A stretch of DNA of 64,000 bases. Origin: Actinoplanes sp. DH11. GTDB lineage: Bacteria > Actinomycetota > Actinomycetes > Mycobacteriales > Micromonosporaceae. How positions within the stretch are numbered: position 1 is the stretch's first letter; each line of letters begins with the position of its first letter. Made by a program: the position numbers and the translations under genes. The notes under the pieces are model-generated. The model made no database searches and was not told the origin of the DNA. It saw only the letters and a program-made list of their open reading frames with translations. Below are positions 1-8,351 of this stretch, in pieces. Where the stretch lies: positions 124,001 to 188,000 of the forward strand of contig NZ_JAHWGU010000002.1 in the NCBI RefSeq assembly GCF_020873875.1, read 5' to 3'.

Positions 1-406
1 CGTCGTAGGTCAGCACCACGTCCGGCCGGTACTTCTCGATCAGCGCGGCCAGCCGGCCCGCCGCCTCGTCCAGGGGCGCCGCCCAGAACGCGCCGGGCGC
101 CTCGTTGGTGGGCCAGCCCATCATCCCGGAGTCGTGGTAGCCGAGCGTCTCCAGATGCGTCACCTTCAGCGTCGCGCAGCTGGCCTCCAGCTCGTGCCGC
201 CGGGTGACGGCGACCGCCTCCGGGTCGTGGCCGGGCTGCCCGGGCTTGACGCCACCCGGTCCGTCGCCGCACCGGCCGTCGGTGCAGGTCACGACGATGG
301 TGGTGACGCCCTCGGCGGCGTACTTGGCGAGCACTCCCCCGGTGCTCGTGACCTCGTCGTCGGGGTGGGCGTGTACAGCCATCAGGGTCAGCGGGCGATC
401 ATTCAT
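1..406 (-). CDS. PIG-L family deacetylase (3' end outside window)
   Basis: Zn-dependent N-deacetylase of the PIG-L/MshB/Mca (LmbE-like) family, which removes acetyl groups from GlcNAc-type sugars or cleaves mycothiol conjugates. About 135 N-terminal residues are visible, starting MNDRPLTLMAVHAHPDDE. The HPDDE block is the metal-binding signature of the family, and a later LGYHDSG motif matches the second conserved block. The ATG is preceded not by a ribosome-binding site but by TAGAGT six bases upstream, so the mRNA may be leaderless. It diverges from the M23 peptidase gene. Which substrate it uses (polymer sugar or mycothiol pathway) cannot be told from this part. Confidence 0.9.
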   Translation of the reverse strand, partial: MNDRPLTLMAVHAHPDDEVTSTGGVLAKYAAEGVTTIVVTCTDGRCGDGPGGVKPGQPGHDPEAVAVTRRHELEASCATLKVTHLETLGYHDSGMMGWPTNEAPGAFWAAPLDEAAGRLAALIEKYRPDVVLTYD

Positions 407-466
407 GTCGCCACTCTAGAGAGGGCGGCGGTGGGCGTACTGGCGAAGGCTTGTCATGATCGATTG
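407..466. promoter_or_regulatory. divergent, possibly leaderless promoters
   Basis: The 60-base gap between two divergent starts holds TAGAGT (bases 418 to 413 on the minus strand), six bases before the deacetylase ATG, and CATGAT (455-460), six bases before the peptidase ATG. Neither start has a GGAGG-like sequence. The geometry fits leaderless transcription. The -35 boxes are not convincing. Confidence 0.4.
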
Positions 467-1060
467 ATGCGGAAGAACTGGCTCTGGGTGGTCGCCGCCC
501 TCGCCGGGGTGGCGGTCACCGTGGCGATCGTCGTTCCGCGACTGCAACCGCCCGGCCCCCGGCCGCTGTTCCAGCTGCCGGTCCGCTGCGGTGAGACGTG
601 GCGGCTGAACACCTATCCCGGCCACGACGACTTCGACGTGGACCTCTATCCGGCCCGGGGGCGGACCTGGGGGCGGCCGGTGCTGGCGTCGTACCCGGGC
701 ACCGTGGTCGAGGCGGGGGTCGACGGGTCGCTGGGCGAGCGGACGCCGGAGAACCCGAAGGGCGAGCAGGGCCGGGGCGGCGGTTACTGGGTGAAGATAG
801 ACCACGGCGGCCGGTGGCAGACGCTCTACCTGCACCTGCTCGAACCGCCACCCGTCGACGACGGCGACGAGGTGACGCAGGGCCAGGAGATCGGCAAGGT
901 GGGCAGCACCGGCGACTCCAGCGCCCCGCACCTGCACTACGAGCAGCTGCGGGCCGGCGAGAAGGTGGAGAGCTGGTTCGACGGGCGGGCGTCCGGGATC
1001 ACCAGCGACGACCGGGAGTACGGGGTCGACCGCAAGAGCAACAACGCCTGCGCCAAGTAG
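467..1060 (+). CDS. membrane-anchored M23 (LytM-type) peptidase domain protein
   Basis: Protein of 197 residues with one N-terminal membrane segment (about residues 5-24) and an extracytoplasmic M23 domain. M23 enzymes cut peptidoglycan cross-bridges using a Zn held by HxxxD and HxH motifs. Here GHDDFDVD supplies the first motif and APHLHYE the second, and a YLHL strand lies between them, so the site looks intact. The ATG at MRKNWLW was chosen because the membrane segment follows at once; longer in-frame versions add only low-quality sequence. It ends two bases before the stop of the convergent acetyltransferase. It may remodel the wall near the polymer export site, but that is inferred from position only. 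Confidence 0.85.
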   Translation: MRKNWLWVVAALAGVAVTVAIVVPRLQPPGPRPLFQLPVRCGETWRLNTYPGHDDFDVDLYPARGRTWGRPVLASYPGTVVEAGVDGSLGERTPENPKGEQGRGGGYWVKIDHGGRWQTLYLHLLEPPPVDDGDEVTQGQEIGKVGSTGDSSAPHLHYEQLRAGEKVESWFDGRASGITSDDREYGVDRKSNNACAK

Positions 1061-1061
1061 G

Positions 1062-1670
1062 TCAGCGTTCGGTGAGCCGGCCGTCGGTCTCGGCGAACTC
1101 CGCGCCCGTCTCCGGGCAGACCCAGCGGCCGTCACCCTTGGCCTGCAGCGGCCGTCCGGCCCGGCCCACCCAGCCGACCCGTTTCGCCGGCACCCCGACG
1201 ACCAGGGCGAAGTCGGGGACGTCCTTGGTGACGACCGCCCCCGCGGCGACCAGGGCCCAGCGGCCCACGGTGACCGGGGCGACGCAGACCGCGCGGGCGC
1301 CGATCGCCGCGCCCTCGCCGATGGTGACACCGACCGCGTGCCAGTCGTCGCCGGTCTTGAGCCGGCCGTCCGGGGTGACGGCGCGCGGGTACTCGTCGTT
1401 GGTGAGCACCGCGGCCGGGCCGACGAAGACGCCGTCGCCGAGGCGGGCGGGTTCGTAGACGAGGGCGTGGTTCTGCAGCTTCACGTTGTCGCCGACGGTG
1501 ACGCCGGGGCCGACGTACGCCCCGCGCCCGATGTTGCAGTTCGCGCCGAGCGTGGCATCCTCGCGGATCTGGGCGAGGTGCCAGACCCGGGTGCCGGCGC
1601 CGATGGTGGCCCGGTCGTCGACGTCGGCGGTCGGCGCGACGGTGACACCGTCACGGCTCGGGGTGGTCAT
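1062..1670 (-). CDS. WbpD/WlbB-like hexapeptide-repeat N-acetyltransferase
   Basis: Left-handed beta-helix acetyltransferase of 202 residues. Hexapeptide repeats run from about residue 10 to 160, and the C-terminal tail (VGVPAKRVGWVGRAG, then a CPETGAEF block) closely follows the tail of WbpD/WlbB, which acetylate the 3-amino group of UDP-2-acetamido-3-amino-2,3-dideoxy-glucuronate. A good ribosome-binding site (GGAGGG, six bases before ATG) fixes the start. It diverges from the oxidoreductase/aminotransferase operon, whose enzymes could supply the amino sugar. The family is certain; the exact sugar is inferred. Confidence 0.85.
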   Translation of the reverse strand: MTTPSRDGVTVAPTADVDDRATIGAGTRVWHLAQIREDATLGANCNIGRGAYVGPGVTVGDNVKLQNHALVYEPARLGDGVFVGPAAVLTNDEYPRAVTPDGRLKTGDDWHAVGVTIGEGAAIGARAVCVAPVTVGRWALVAAGAVVTKDVPDFALVVGVPAKRVGWVGRAGRPLQAKGDGRWVCPETGAEFAETDGRLTER

Positions 1671-1978
1671 GTGAATCCCTCCGGAAGCTGATCGCGCCAG
1701 AGTAGTGGTGACGAGACCAAGATCATGTCAGCAAGCCGACGATCTCACTCTTTGTGGCCGATGGTCGCCGTCCGGCTGGCCCGACAGGACCGTCGGCGGT
1801 GGCCGAACGTCCGGCCTTGGGCCCCCGGCTCCGCCGGAAATCCGTCTTTGATCTGGCGCGGTTCATGGCTGGATCGATAGCTTTGCGCGTCGGGACGCTC
1901 CCGTGCCGGCAAGCACCGGCGACCCACCGATGCCTTACCCGAAGCCGACGACGTGGCTTCCAGAACGAACGGATCTCC
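1671..1978. other. 308-base gap between divergent sugar genes
   Basis: This stretch separates the acetyltransferase from the oxidoreductase operon and must hold promoters for both. An in-frame extension of the oxidoreductase back to 1754 exists, but its translation is not like any dehydrogenase N-terminus. I see no convincing promoter boxes, hairpin or RNA motif here. Confidence 0.5.
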
Positions 1979-3052
1979 GTGACTCCTCCGCCCACCACGC
2001 CCGGTCAGCCGATCGGCGTCGCCGTCGTCGGGGCCGGCTACTGGGGCCCCAACCTCGTCCGCAACTTCCAGGCCTCGCCGAACTTCCGGCTCCGCTGGCT
2101 CTGCGACCTCGACGTGGAGCGCGCCAAGCGGGTGCTCGGCGGATACTCGACCGTCCAGGTCTCCGCCGACCTCGACGAGATCCTCGCCGACCCCGAGGTG
2201 CAGGCAGTCGCGATCGCCACCCCCGCCGGCACCCACCTGCCGGTCGCCATGGCGGCCCTGCGCGCCGGCAAGCACGTGCTCGTCGAGAAGCCGCTGGCCG
2301 CCACCTACGACGAGGGCGTCCAGCTGGTCGAGGAGGCCGACCGCCGGGGCCTGACGCTGATGTGCGACCACACCTACTGCTACACGCCGGCGGTGCTGCG
2401 CATCCGTGAGCTGCTGCACGGCGGCGACCTCGGTGAGCTGCACTTCCTCGACTCGGTGCGGATCAACCTGGGCCTGGTGCAGCGCGACATCGACGTGGTC
2501 TGGGATCTCGCGCCGCACGACCTGTCGATCCTGGACTTCGTGCTGCCGCCGGACGTGCGGCCGGTCGCGGTGGCGGCGCACGGCGCCGACGGCATCGGCG
2601 CCGGACGGGCCTGCGTGGCCTATCTCACGCTGGAGCTGAGCAACGGCTCGATCGCGCACATCCACGTCAACTGGCTCTCCCCCGTCAAGATCCGCACGAC
2701 GATCGTCGGCGGCTCGAAGAAGACCCTGGTCTGGGACGATCTCAACCCGAGCCAGCGGATCTCGATCTACGACCGGGGCGTCGACGTGTCGGCCGCCGAC
2801 GATCTCGCCGACGAGCAGCGCCGTGACATGCTGATCTCCTACCGCTCCGGCGACATGGTGGCGCCGGCTCTCACCGAGCGTGAGGCGCTGCGCACGATGG
2901 TCGACGAGTACGCACGGGCGATCACCACGGGTACGCCGGCGCTCACCGACGGCCGGTCGGGCCTGCGGGTGCTGGAGATCCTCCAGGCGGCGTCGCGGAG
3001 CCTCACCGAGGGCGGGACAATGATCAAGCTGGACGAAGGGCACATGGCGTGA
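1979..3052 (+). CDS. Gfo/Idh/MocA family sugar oxidoreductase
   Basis: NAD(P)-dependent oxidoreductase of 357 residues that probably oxidises a nucleotide sugar. The Rossmann motif VVGAGYWG lies near residue 15 and the family's EKPLA motif near residue 105. HDLSILDF provides the usual Asp/His catalytic region. The GTG start leaves about 12 residues before the first beta strand, as in relatives; the ribosome-binding site is weak. It overlaps the next gene by GTGA, so the two are translationally coupled. WbpB/WlbA, which oxidises UDP-GlcNAcA at C3 before transamination, belongs to this family and would fit the neighbouring aminotransferases and the WbpD-like gene, but the match to WbpB itself is only general. 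Confidence 0.85.
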   Translation: MTPPPTTPGQPIGVAVVGAGYWGPNLVRNFQASPNFRLRWLCDLDVERAKRVLGGYSTVQVSADLDEILADPEVQAVAIATPAGTHLPVAMAALRAGKHVLVEKPLAATYDEGVQLVEEADRRGLTLMCDHTYCYTPAVLRIRELLHGGDLGELHFLDSVRINLGLVQRDIDVVWDLAPHDLSILDFVLPPDVRPVAVAAHGADGIGAGRACVAYLTLELSNGSIAHIHVNWLSPVKIRTTIVGGSKKTLVWDDLNPSQRISIYDRGVDVSAADDLADEQRRDMLISYRSGDMVAPALTEREALRTMVDEYARAITTGTPALTDGRSGLRVLEILQAASRSLTEGGTMIKLDEGHMA

Positions 3053-4059
3053 CTGGCGTAACGATCGAGGGCGCACGCGTCCTGGTCACCGGCGGGGCCG
3101 GTTTCATCGGGTCGCACCTCGCGGAGCATCTGGTGCGGCGCGGCGCGCAGGTGACCGTGCTGGACAACTTCCGCAACGGCCGCCGGGAGAACCTGCGGTT
3201 CGACGGCGCCGAGCAGATCCGGGTCGTCGAGGGCGACATCCTGGACGAGGAGACCACCCGGGCGACCGTCGCCGGCCAGGACGTCGTCTTCCACCTCGCC
3301 TGCTTGGGCGTACGGCACTCGCTGCACAGCCCGATCGAGAACCACCAGGTCAACGCCCTGGGCACGCTGAACGTGCTGGAGGCCGCCCGCGCCGCGGAGG
3401 TGGGCCGGTTCGTCTACATGTCCACCTCGGAGATCTACGGCCGGGCGACCGAGTTCCCGATCACCGAGGACACCACGCCGTGGCCGCTGACCGTCTACGG
3501 CAGCAGCAAGCTGGCCGGCGAGCACTACGCCCGGTCGTACCACGAGTGCTGGGACCTGCCGGTGGTCTGCGTGCGGCCGTTCAACAACTACGGCCCGCGG
3601 GCGCACTTCGAGGGCGACTCCGGTGAGGTCATCCCCCGGTTCATCCTGCACGCGCTCAGCGGCGAGGCGCCGATCGTCTTCGGCGACGGCACGGTCACCC
3701 GCGACTTCCTGCACGTCACCGACTGCGCCGAGACGCTGGCCCGGATCGCCACGACCGACGAGCTGATCGGTGAGGTGGTGAACCTTGGTTACGGCGAGGA
3801 ACTGCCCATCGGGGTGCTCGCCCGGACCGTGCTGGAGCAGGTCGGGCGCGCCGACCTGGAACCGATCTTCGCCGAGGACCGGCCGGCCGACGTGCCGCGC
3901 CTCTGGGTGGACACTACGAAGCTGCGCAAGACCATCGACTTCGCGCCGCGGATCTCGCTCGCCGAGGGCATCGGCGGCACCGTGGACTATTACCGCGAGC
4001 TGCTGGCGGCGGACCCGACGGTGGTCGACCAGATCCAGACCAAGAACTGGCTCGGGTGA
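3049..4059 (+). CDS. NAD-dependent nucleotide-sugar epimerase/dehydratase (extended SDR)
   Basis: Extended short-chain dehydrogenase of 336 residues. TGGAGFIG near residue 14 binds NAD, STSEIYG supplies the catalytic Ser/Thr, and VYGSSK gives the YxxxK pair. RPFNNYGPR is the substrate-binding loop typical of UDP-sugar epimerases and dehydratases. It starts with GTG inside the stop of the oxidoreductase gene and overlaps the aminotransferase start in the same way. It probably converts a UDP-sugar to the keto-sugar or epimer used by the aminotransferases that follow. 4-epimerase and 4,6-dehydratase are both possible. Confidence 0.85.
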   Translation: MTGVTIEGARVLVTGGAGFIGSHLAEHLVRRGAQVTVLDNFRNGRRENLRFDGAEQIRVVEGDILDEETTRATVAGQDVVFHLACLGVRHSLHSPIENHQVNALGTLNVLEAARAAEVGRFVYMSTSEIYGRATEFPITEDTTPWPLTVYGSSKLAGEHYARSYHECWDLPVVCVRPFNNYGPRAHFEGDSGEVIPRFILHALSGEAPIVFGDGTVTRDFLHVTDCAETLARIATTDELIGEVVNLGYGEELPIGVLARTVLEQVGRADLEPIFAEDRPADVPRLWVDTTKLRKTIDFAPRISLAEGIGGTVDYYRELLAADPTVVDQIQTKNWLG

Positions 4060-5201
4060 TCCCGGTGGACAGGCGCATCCAGGTCATGATCCCGATGCTC
4101 GGCGAGGAGGAGGCGACCGCCGCGGCCGACGCCATCCGTTCCGGCTGGGTCGCACAGGGCCCGCGCGTGGCCCGCTTCGAGACCGAGTTCGCGGCCGCGA
4201 CCGGTGCCGGGCACGGTGTCGCGGTCAGCTCCTGCACCACCGGCCTGCACCTGGCGCTGGTGCTGCACGGCATCGGCCCCGGTGACGAGGTCGTGGTGCC
4301 GTCGCTGTCGTTCATCGCGACCGCCAACGCGGTCCGGTACGTCGGCGCCACCCCGGTCTTCGCCGACGTCGACCTGGCCACCGGCAACGTCACCGTGGAG
4401 ACGGTCGACGCGGTGCGCACCGGGCGGACCCGGGCGGTCATCGCCGTGCACCAGGGCGGCATGCCGTTCGACACCGCGGCACTGCGCAAGGCAGCGGACG
4501 GGTGGGGGGTCACCCTGGTCGAGGACGCCGCCTGCGCGGCGGGTTCGACCGCGTACGGGCAGCCGGTCGGTGCCGGCGCCGCGATCTCGGCCTGGTCGTT
4601 CCACCCCCGGAAGATCATCACCACCGGTGAGGGCGGCATGGTGACCGTCGACGACCCGGCCGCCGCCACCCGCCTGCGCCGGCTGCGCGAGCACGGCATG
4701 AACGTCTCCGCCGCCGACCGGCACGCCAGCAAGCAGCCGGTCATCGAGGCCTACCTGGAGACCGCGTTCAACTACCGGATGACCGACATCCAGGCGGCCG
4801 TCGGCCTGGTCCAGCTCGGCCGGCTGGCCGGTCTGGTCGCGCAGCGCCGCGAGATCGCCGCGCGCTACCAGGAGCTGCTCGCCGGCATCGACGGGCTGAC
4901 CCCGGTCCGGGACCCGGCCTACGGGCAGACCAACTACCAGTCGTTCTGGGTGCTCATCGACCCGACGTACGGCGTGAGCCGCGACGAGGTGCTGGCCGAG
5001 CTCGCCGCCCGGGGCGTGTCCGCGCGGCGCGGCATCATGGCCGCCCACCTGGAACCGGCGTACGCCGGCCTCGCGCACGACCCGCTGCCGGTCACCGAGC
5101 GGATCACCAAGGACTCGCTGATCCTGCCGCTGCACCACGAGTTCACCGCGGACGACCAGGACTACGTGGTCGGCATCCTGCGGGAACTGGCCCGCAGGTG
5201 A
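4056..5201 (+). CDS. DegT/DnrJ/EryC1-type sugar aminotransferase (first)
   Basis: PLP-dependent aminotransferase of 381 residues that installs an amino group on a keto-sugar nucleotide, usually from glutamate. Lys186 in WSFHPRKIITTGEGG is the expected PLP lysine, VEDAAC carries the cofactor Asp, and NYRMTDIQAAVG is the family's C-terminal signature. The GTG start overlaps the SDR stop by four bases and its own stop overlaps the next gene. The following NeuD-like acyltransferase suggests a PglE/PglD-type pair that aminates and then acylates the same sugar. Confidence 0.88.
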   Translation: MIPVDRRIQVMIPMLGEEEATAAADAIRSGWVAQGPRVARFETEFAAATGAGHGVAVSSCTTGLHLALVLHGIGPGDEVVVPSLSFIATANAVRYVGATPVFADVDLATGNVTVETVDAVRTGRTRAVIAVHQGGMPFDTAALRKAADGWGVTLVEDAACAAGSTAYGQPVGAGAAISAWSFHPRKIITTGEGGMVTVDDPAAATRLRRLREHGMNVSAADRHASKQPVIEAYLETAFNYRMTDIQAAVGLVQLGRLAGLVAQRREIAARYQELLAGIDGLTPVRDPAYGQTNYQSFWVLIDPTYGVSRDEVLAELAARGVSARRGIMAAHLEPAYAGLAHDPLPVTERITKDSLILPLHHEFTADDQDYVVGILRELARR

Positions 5202-5872
5202 GAGATCTCGTCATTGTCGGTGCGGGCGGTTTCGCCCGGGAGACGGCCTCCGCCGCGGCGGCCGCCAACCGGGTCCGCCCGACCTGGCGGGTTCTCGGTT
5301 TCGCCGACGACAACCCGGAGCTGCACGGCACCGTCCGCTCCGGGCTGCCGATCCTGGGCAGGATCGCGGACGTGACGAGCCGGTCCGGCGCCGCCGTGGT
5401 GGTGTGCGTCGGCAACCCGGGCAACTACACCGCGCGCCAGCGCATCGTCGAACGGCTCGGCCTGCCCGCCGAGCGGTACGCCACGGTGGTGCACCCGTCC
5501 GCCGAGATCGGCGCCGGCTGCACGGTCGGACCGGGCAGCGTGCTGCTGGCCGGCACGGTGCTCACCGCCGACCTGTCGGTGGGCGCGCACGTGGCGGTCA
5601 TGCCGCACGTGGTGCTGACCCACGAGGACCGGATCGAGGACTACGTCACCGTCGCCTCCGGCGTGCGGCTGGGTGGTGGCGCGGTGCTGGAGCGCGGGGC
5701 GTACGTGGGTGCCGGCGCCCTGGTCCGCGAGGGTGTGACGGTCGGCGCCTGGTCACAGATCGGTATGGGCTCCGTCGTGCTGCGCGACGTGCCGCCCGGT
5801 GAGGTCTGGGTCGGCAGCCCAGCCCGTTTCCTGCGCAGCGCCGCCAAGCTCGAGGAGTTGACACAGTCATGA
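5198..5872 (+). CDS. NeuD/PglD-type sugar O/N-acyltransferase
   Basis: Protein of 224 residues with an N-terminal Rossmann-like substrate domain (LVIVGAGGFARE at the start) and a C-terminal left-handed beta helix of hexapeptide repeats (about residues 95-205). This two-domain layout defines the NeuD/PglD family, which uses acetyl-CoA to acetylate sialic acids or UDP-4-amino sugars. The His in MPHVVLTHED is in the position of the catalytic base. It lies between two aminotransferases with four-base overlaps on both sides, so all are made together. Acetyl is the likely acyl group, but another group is possible. Confidence 0.87.
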   Translation: MRDLVIVGAGGFARETASAAAAANRVRPTWRVLGFADDNPELHGTVRSGLPILGRIADVTSRSGAAVVVCVGNPGNYTARQRIVERLGLPAERYATVVHPSAEIGAGCTVGPGSVLLAGTVLTADLSVGAHVAVMPHVVLTHEDRIEDYVTVASGVRLGGGAVLERGAYVGAGALVREGVTVGAWSQIGMGSVVLRDVPPGEVWVGSPARFLRSAAKLEELTQS

Positions 5873-6975
5873 GCAGGATCCCGCTCGTCGACCTGGCCGC
5901 CGCGCACGCGGAGGTGGCTGAGGAGGTCGAGACCGGCTTCAAGCGGATCATCGCGGAGACCGCGTTCATCGGCGGCGCCGAGGTGGCGGCCTTCGAGTCC
6001 GAGTACGCCGCGTTCTCCGGCCTGGCGCACTGCGTCGGCGTGGCGAACGGCACCGACGCCCTCGAGCTGGCCCTGCGTGCCGTCGGTGCCGGGCCGGGCA
6101 CCGAGGTGGTCCTGCCCGCCAACACGTTCATCGCGACGGCCGAGGCGGTGGCCCGGACCGGCGCGACGGTGGTGCTGGTGGACTGCGATCCGCGTACCTA
6201 TCTGATCGATGTCGACGCCGCGCTCGCGGCCGTCACGCCCGCCACCCGGGCGATCGCGCCGGTCCACCTCTACGGGCAGCTCGCCGAGGTGGAGCTGCTG
6301 CGCGCCGGCCTGGACCGGCTGGGCCGCACCGACGTGGTGATCGTCGAGGACGCCGCGCAGTCGCAGGGCGCCACCCGGCACGGCAAGGGTTCGGGCGTCG
6401 ACGGCATCGCGGCGACCAGCTTCTACCCGGGCAAGAATCTCGGCGCCTACGGTGACGCCGGCGCCGTGACCACCTCGTCCGAGGAGTGGGCCACCACGGT
6501 CCGCACCCTGGGCAGCCACGGTGGCCTGCGCAAGTACCACCACGACCTGGTCGGCGTGAACAGCCGCCTGGACGGTCTGCAGGCCGTCGTGCTGCGCGCC
6601 AAGCTGGCCCGGCTGGCCGGCTGGAACGAGCAGCGCCGGGCCGCCGCCGCCCGCTACGCCGAACTGCTCGCCGGCCTCGACGACGTGGTGCTGCCGGTGA
6701 CGCTCGAGGGCAACGAGCACGTCTGGCACATCTACTGCGTGCGGGTCCCCCGCCGCGACGACGTGCTGGCGAAGCTGAACGCGGCGGGCATCGGCGCGGC
6801 GATCCACTACCCGATCCCGGTGCACCGGACCGGGGCGTTCGCCGACCTGGGTGGCTCGTTCCCGCATGCCGAGGCGCTCGCACCGGAGATCCTGTCCCTG
6901 CCGATCTACCCGCAGATCACCCCTGCTCAGCAGGAGCGGGTCGCCGAGGCGCTGACGGCCGCGCTGGCTGGCTGA
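5869..6975 (+). CDS. DegT/DnrJ/EryC1-type sugar aminotransferase (second)
   Basis: Second PLP aminotransferase of the operon, 368 residues and only distantly like the first. Lys189 in TSFYPGKNLGAYGDAG is the PLP lysine, VEDAAQSQGA is the cofactor-Asp motif, and NSRLDGLQAVVL the C-terminal signature. This subtype (IPLVDLAAAHAEV at the start) contains WbpE and other UDP-3-keto-hexuronate or dTDP-3-keto-sugar aminotransferases. With the oxidoreductase and the WbpD-like acetyltransferase it could make a 3-acetamido sugar acid. It is the last gene of a five-gene coupled operon, followed by a strong hairpin. Confidence 0.88.
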   Translation: MSRIPLVDLAAAHAEVAEEVETGFKRIIAETAFIGGAEVAAFESEYAAFSGLAHCVGVANGTDALELALRAVGAGPGTEVVLPANTFIATAEAVARTGATVVLVDCDPRTYLIDVDAALAAVTPATRAIAPVHLYGQLAEVELLRAGLDRLGRTDVVIVEDAAQSQGATRHGKGSGVDGIAATSFYPGKNLGAYGDAGAVTTSSEEWATTVRTLGSHGGLRKYHHDLVGVNSRLDGLQAVVLRAKLARLAGWNEQRRAAAARYAELLAGLDDVVLPVTLEGNEHVWHIYCVRVPRRDDVLAKLNAAGIGAAIHYPIPVHRTGAFADLGGSFPHAEALAPEILSLPIYPQITPAQQERVAEALTAALAG

Positions 6976-6981
6976 ACGTCG

Positions 6982-7035
6982 GGCCGTCGCGGTCCGAACT
7001 GCCGGGAAGATCGGGCAGAACGGACCGCGACGGCC
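6982..7035 (+). terminator. strong hairpin after the amino-sugar operon
   Basis: A perfect 15-base stem (6982-6996 with 7021-7035) encloses a second small stem (CTGCC with GGCAG). It lies just after the last aminotransferase gene. There is no T-run, which is common for actinomycete terminators. Confidence 0.6.
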
Positions 7036-7103
7036 TCCTGACCACGCCGATAGGGTGGTCCCGGCCGTTGGTGATCTCTACGGCCTGGAAGGTGGAAACA
7101 AAC

Positions 7104-8351
7104 GTGTACGTGTCGCTGCGTGACCGGCCGGGATCCGACGAACCGGGTGGGAGCAGCGTCGTCCGGCGCGTCTCGTCGACGGTCGTCCTGCTGGGCGTCG
7201 TGAGCCTGCTGACCGACGTCTCCTCGGAGATGGTGGCCTCGGTCCTGCCGCTCTACCTCACCGCGGCCGTCGGACTCAGCACCGTCGCCTACGGCTTCCT
7301 GGACGGTATCTACCAGGGCGTCAGCGCCTTCGTCCGGATCGCCGGAGGGTACGCGGCCGACCGTGGCGGCCAGCCGAAATGGGTCGCGGTCGTCGGGTAC
7401 GGCGTCTCCGCGCTGAGCCGCATCGCGATGCTCCCGGCCGCCGGTTTCGGTGCGATCGTCGGTGTGGTGACCGCCGACCGGCTCGGCAAGGGCCTGCGCA
7501 CCGCACCCCGGGACGCCCTGATCGCCGAGTCGTCCGACCCGAAGATGCTGGGCCGCGCGTTCGGCGTGCACCGCACCCTCGACACGATCGGCGCCGCGAT
7601 CGGCCCGATCGTCGCGTTCGCCCTGCTCGCGGCCGTGCCGAACAGCTACGACTCGATCTGGGTGGTCTCCTTCGCGGTCGCCGTCGCCGGCCTGGCCGTG
7701 CTGGTGCTCTTCGTGCCGAACCTGCGGACCACGTCGGGCAAGGCCCGGATCGGGTTGCGCCGGGCGATGCGCGAGATCGGCGCCCGGCCGCTGCGCAAGC
7801 CGCTGATCGCGGCCGGGGTGCTGGGTCTGCTGACCGTCGGCGACGGTTTCCTCTACCTGGCGCTGCAGGACCGGGACAACTTCGCGGCCACCTACTTCCC
7901 GCTGCTCTACGTGGGCACCAACATCGCGTACCTGCTGCTGGCCGTGCCGCTGGGCCGCCTCGCCGACCGGGTCGGCCGGGCCAAGGTGCTGGTCTTCGGG
8001 CACGGCGCGCTGCTGGCCGCCTACCTGCTGGCCGCGCTGCCGGCGGGCGGGCTCGGGCTGACCCTGGGCACGCTGCTGCTGCTCGGCGTCTTCTACGCGG
8101 CCACCGACGGCGTGCTGCCGGCACTGGTCAGCCGCCTGGTCCCGGCCGAGGCCCGGGGCAGCGGCATCTCGGCGGCGCAGACCGTCGTGGCGCTGGCCCG
8201 GTTCGCCTCGTCACTGACGTTCGGCCTGTTCTGGGCGGTGCAGGGCCCGACCTGGTCGCTGCTGGTCTTCGGCGTCCTGCTGGCCGCCGCGATCCCGGCC
8301 TCCTGGTGGCTGTTGCGCGGCATCGACCGGACGGCGGTGGTAACGGCATGA
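7104..8351 (+). CDS. MFS transporter
   Basis: Integral membrane protein of about 415 residues with 11-12 hydrophobic segments. The first segment ends in LTDVSSEMVASVLPLYL, and a basic loop with LGKGLRTAPRDALIAES follows segments 4-5, as in major facilitator proteins of the drug/sugar efflux type. The GTG at 7104 follows AGGTGG by eight bases; GTG at 7092 is a second choice. The stop overlaps the next gene (ATGA). The substrate is unknown; export of a small molecule or sugar related to the surrounding locus is a guess. Confidence 0.85.
   Translation: MYVSLRDRPGSDEPGGSSVVRRVSSTVVLLGVVSLLTDVSSEMVASVLPLYLTAAVGLSTVAYGFLDGIYQGVSAFVRIAGGYAADRGGQPKWVAVVGYGVSALSRIAMLPAAGFGAIVGVVTADRLGKGLRTAPRDALIAESSDPKMLGRAFGVHRTLDTIGAAIGPIVAFALLAAVPNSYDSIWVVSFAVAVAGLAVLVLFVPNLRTTSGKARIGLRRAMREIGARPLRKPLIAAGVLGLLTVGDGFLYLALQDRDNFAATYFPLLYVGTNIAYLLLAVPLGRLADRVGRAKVLVFGHGALLAAYLLAALPAGGLGLTLGTLLLLGVFYAATDGVLPALVSRLVPAEARGSGISAAQTVVALARFASSLTFGLFWAVQGPTWSLLVFGVLLAAAIPASWWLLRGIDRTAVVTA

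Noticed and set aside
1754-1978. Longer in-frame start of the oxidoreductase gene
   Set aside because: The added residues are Arg-rich and unlike any Gfo/Idh N-terminus, while GTG at 1979 leaves a normal lead before the Rossmann strand.
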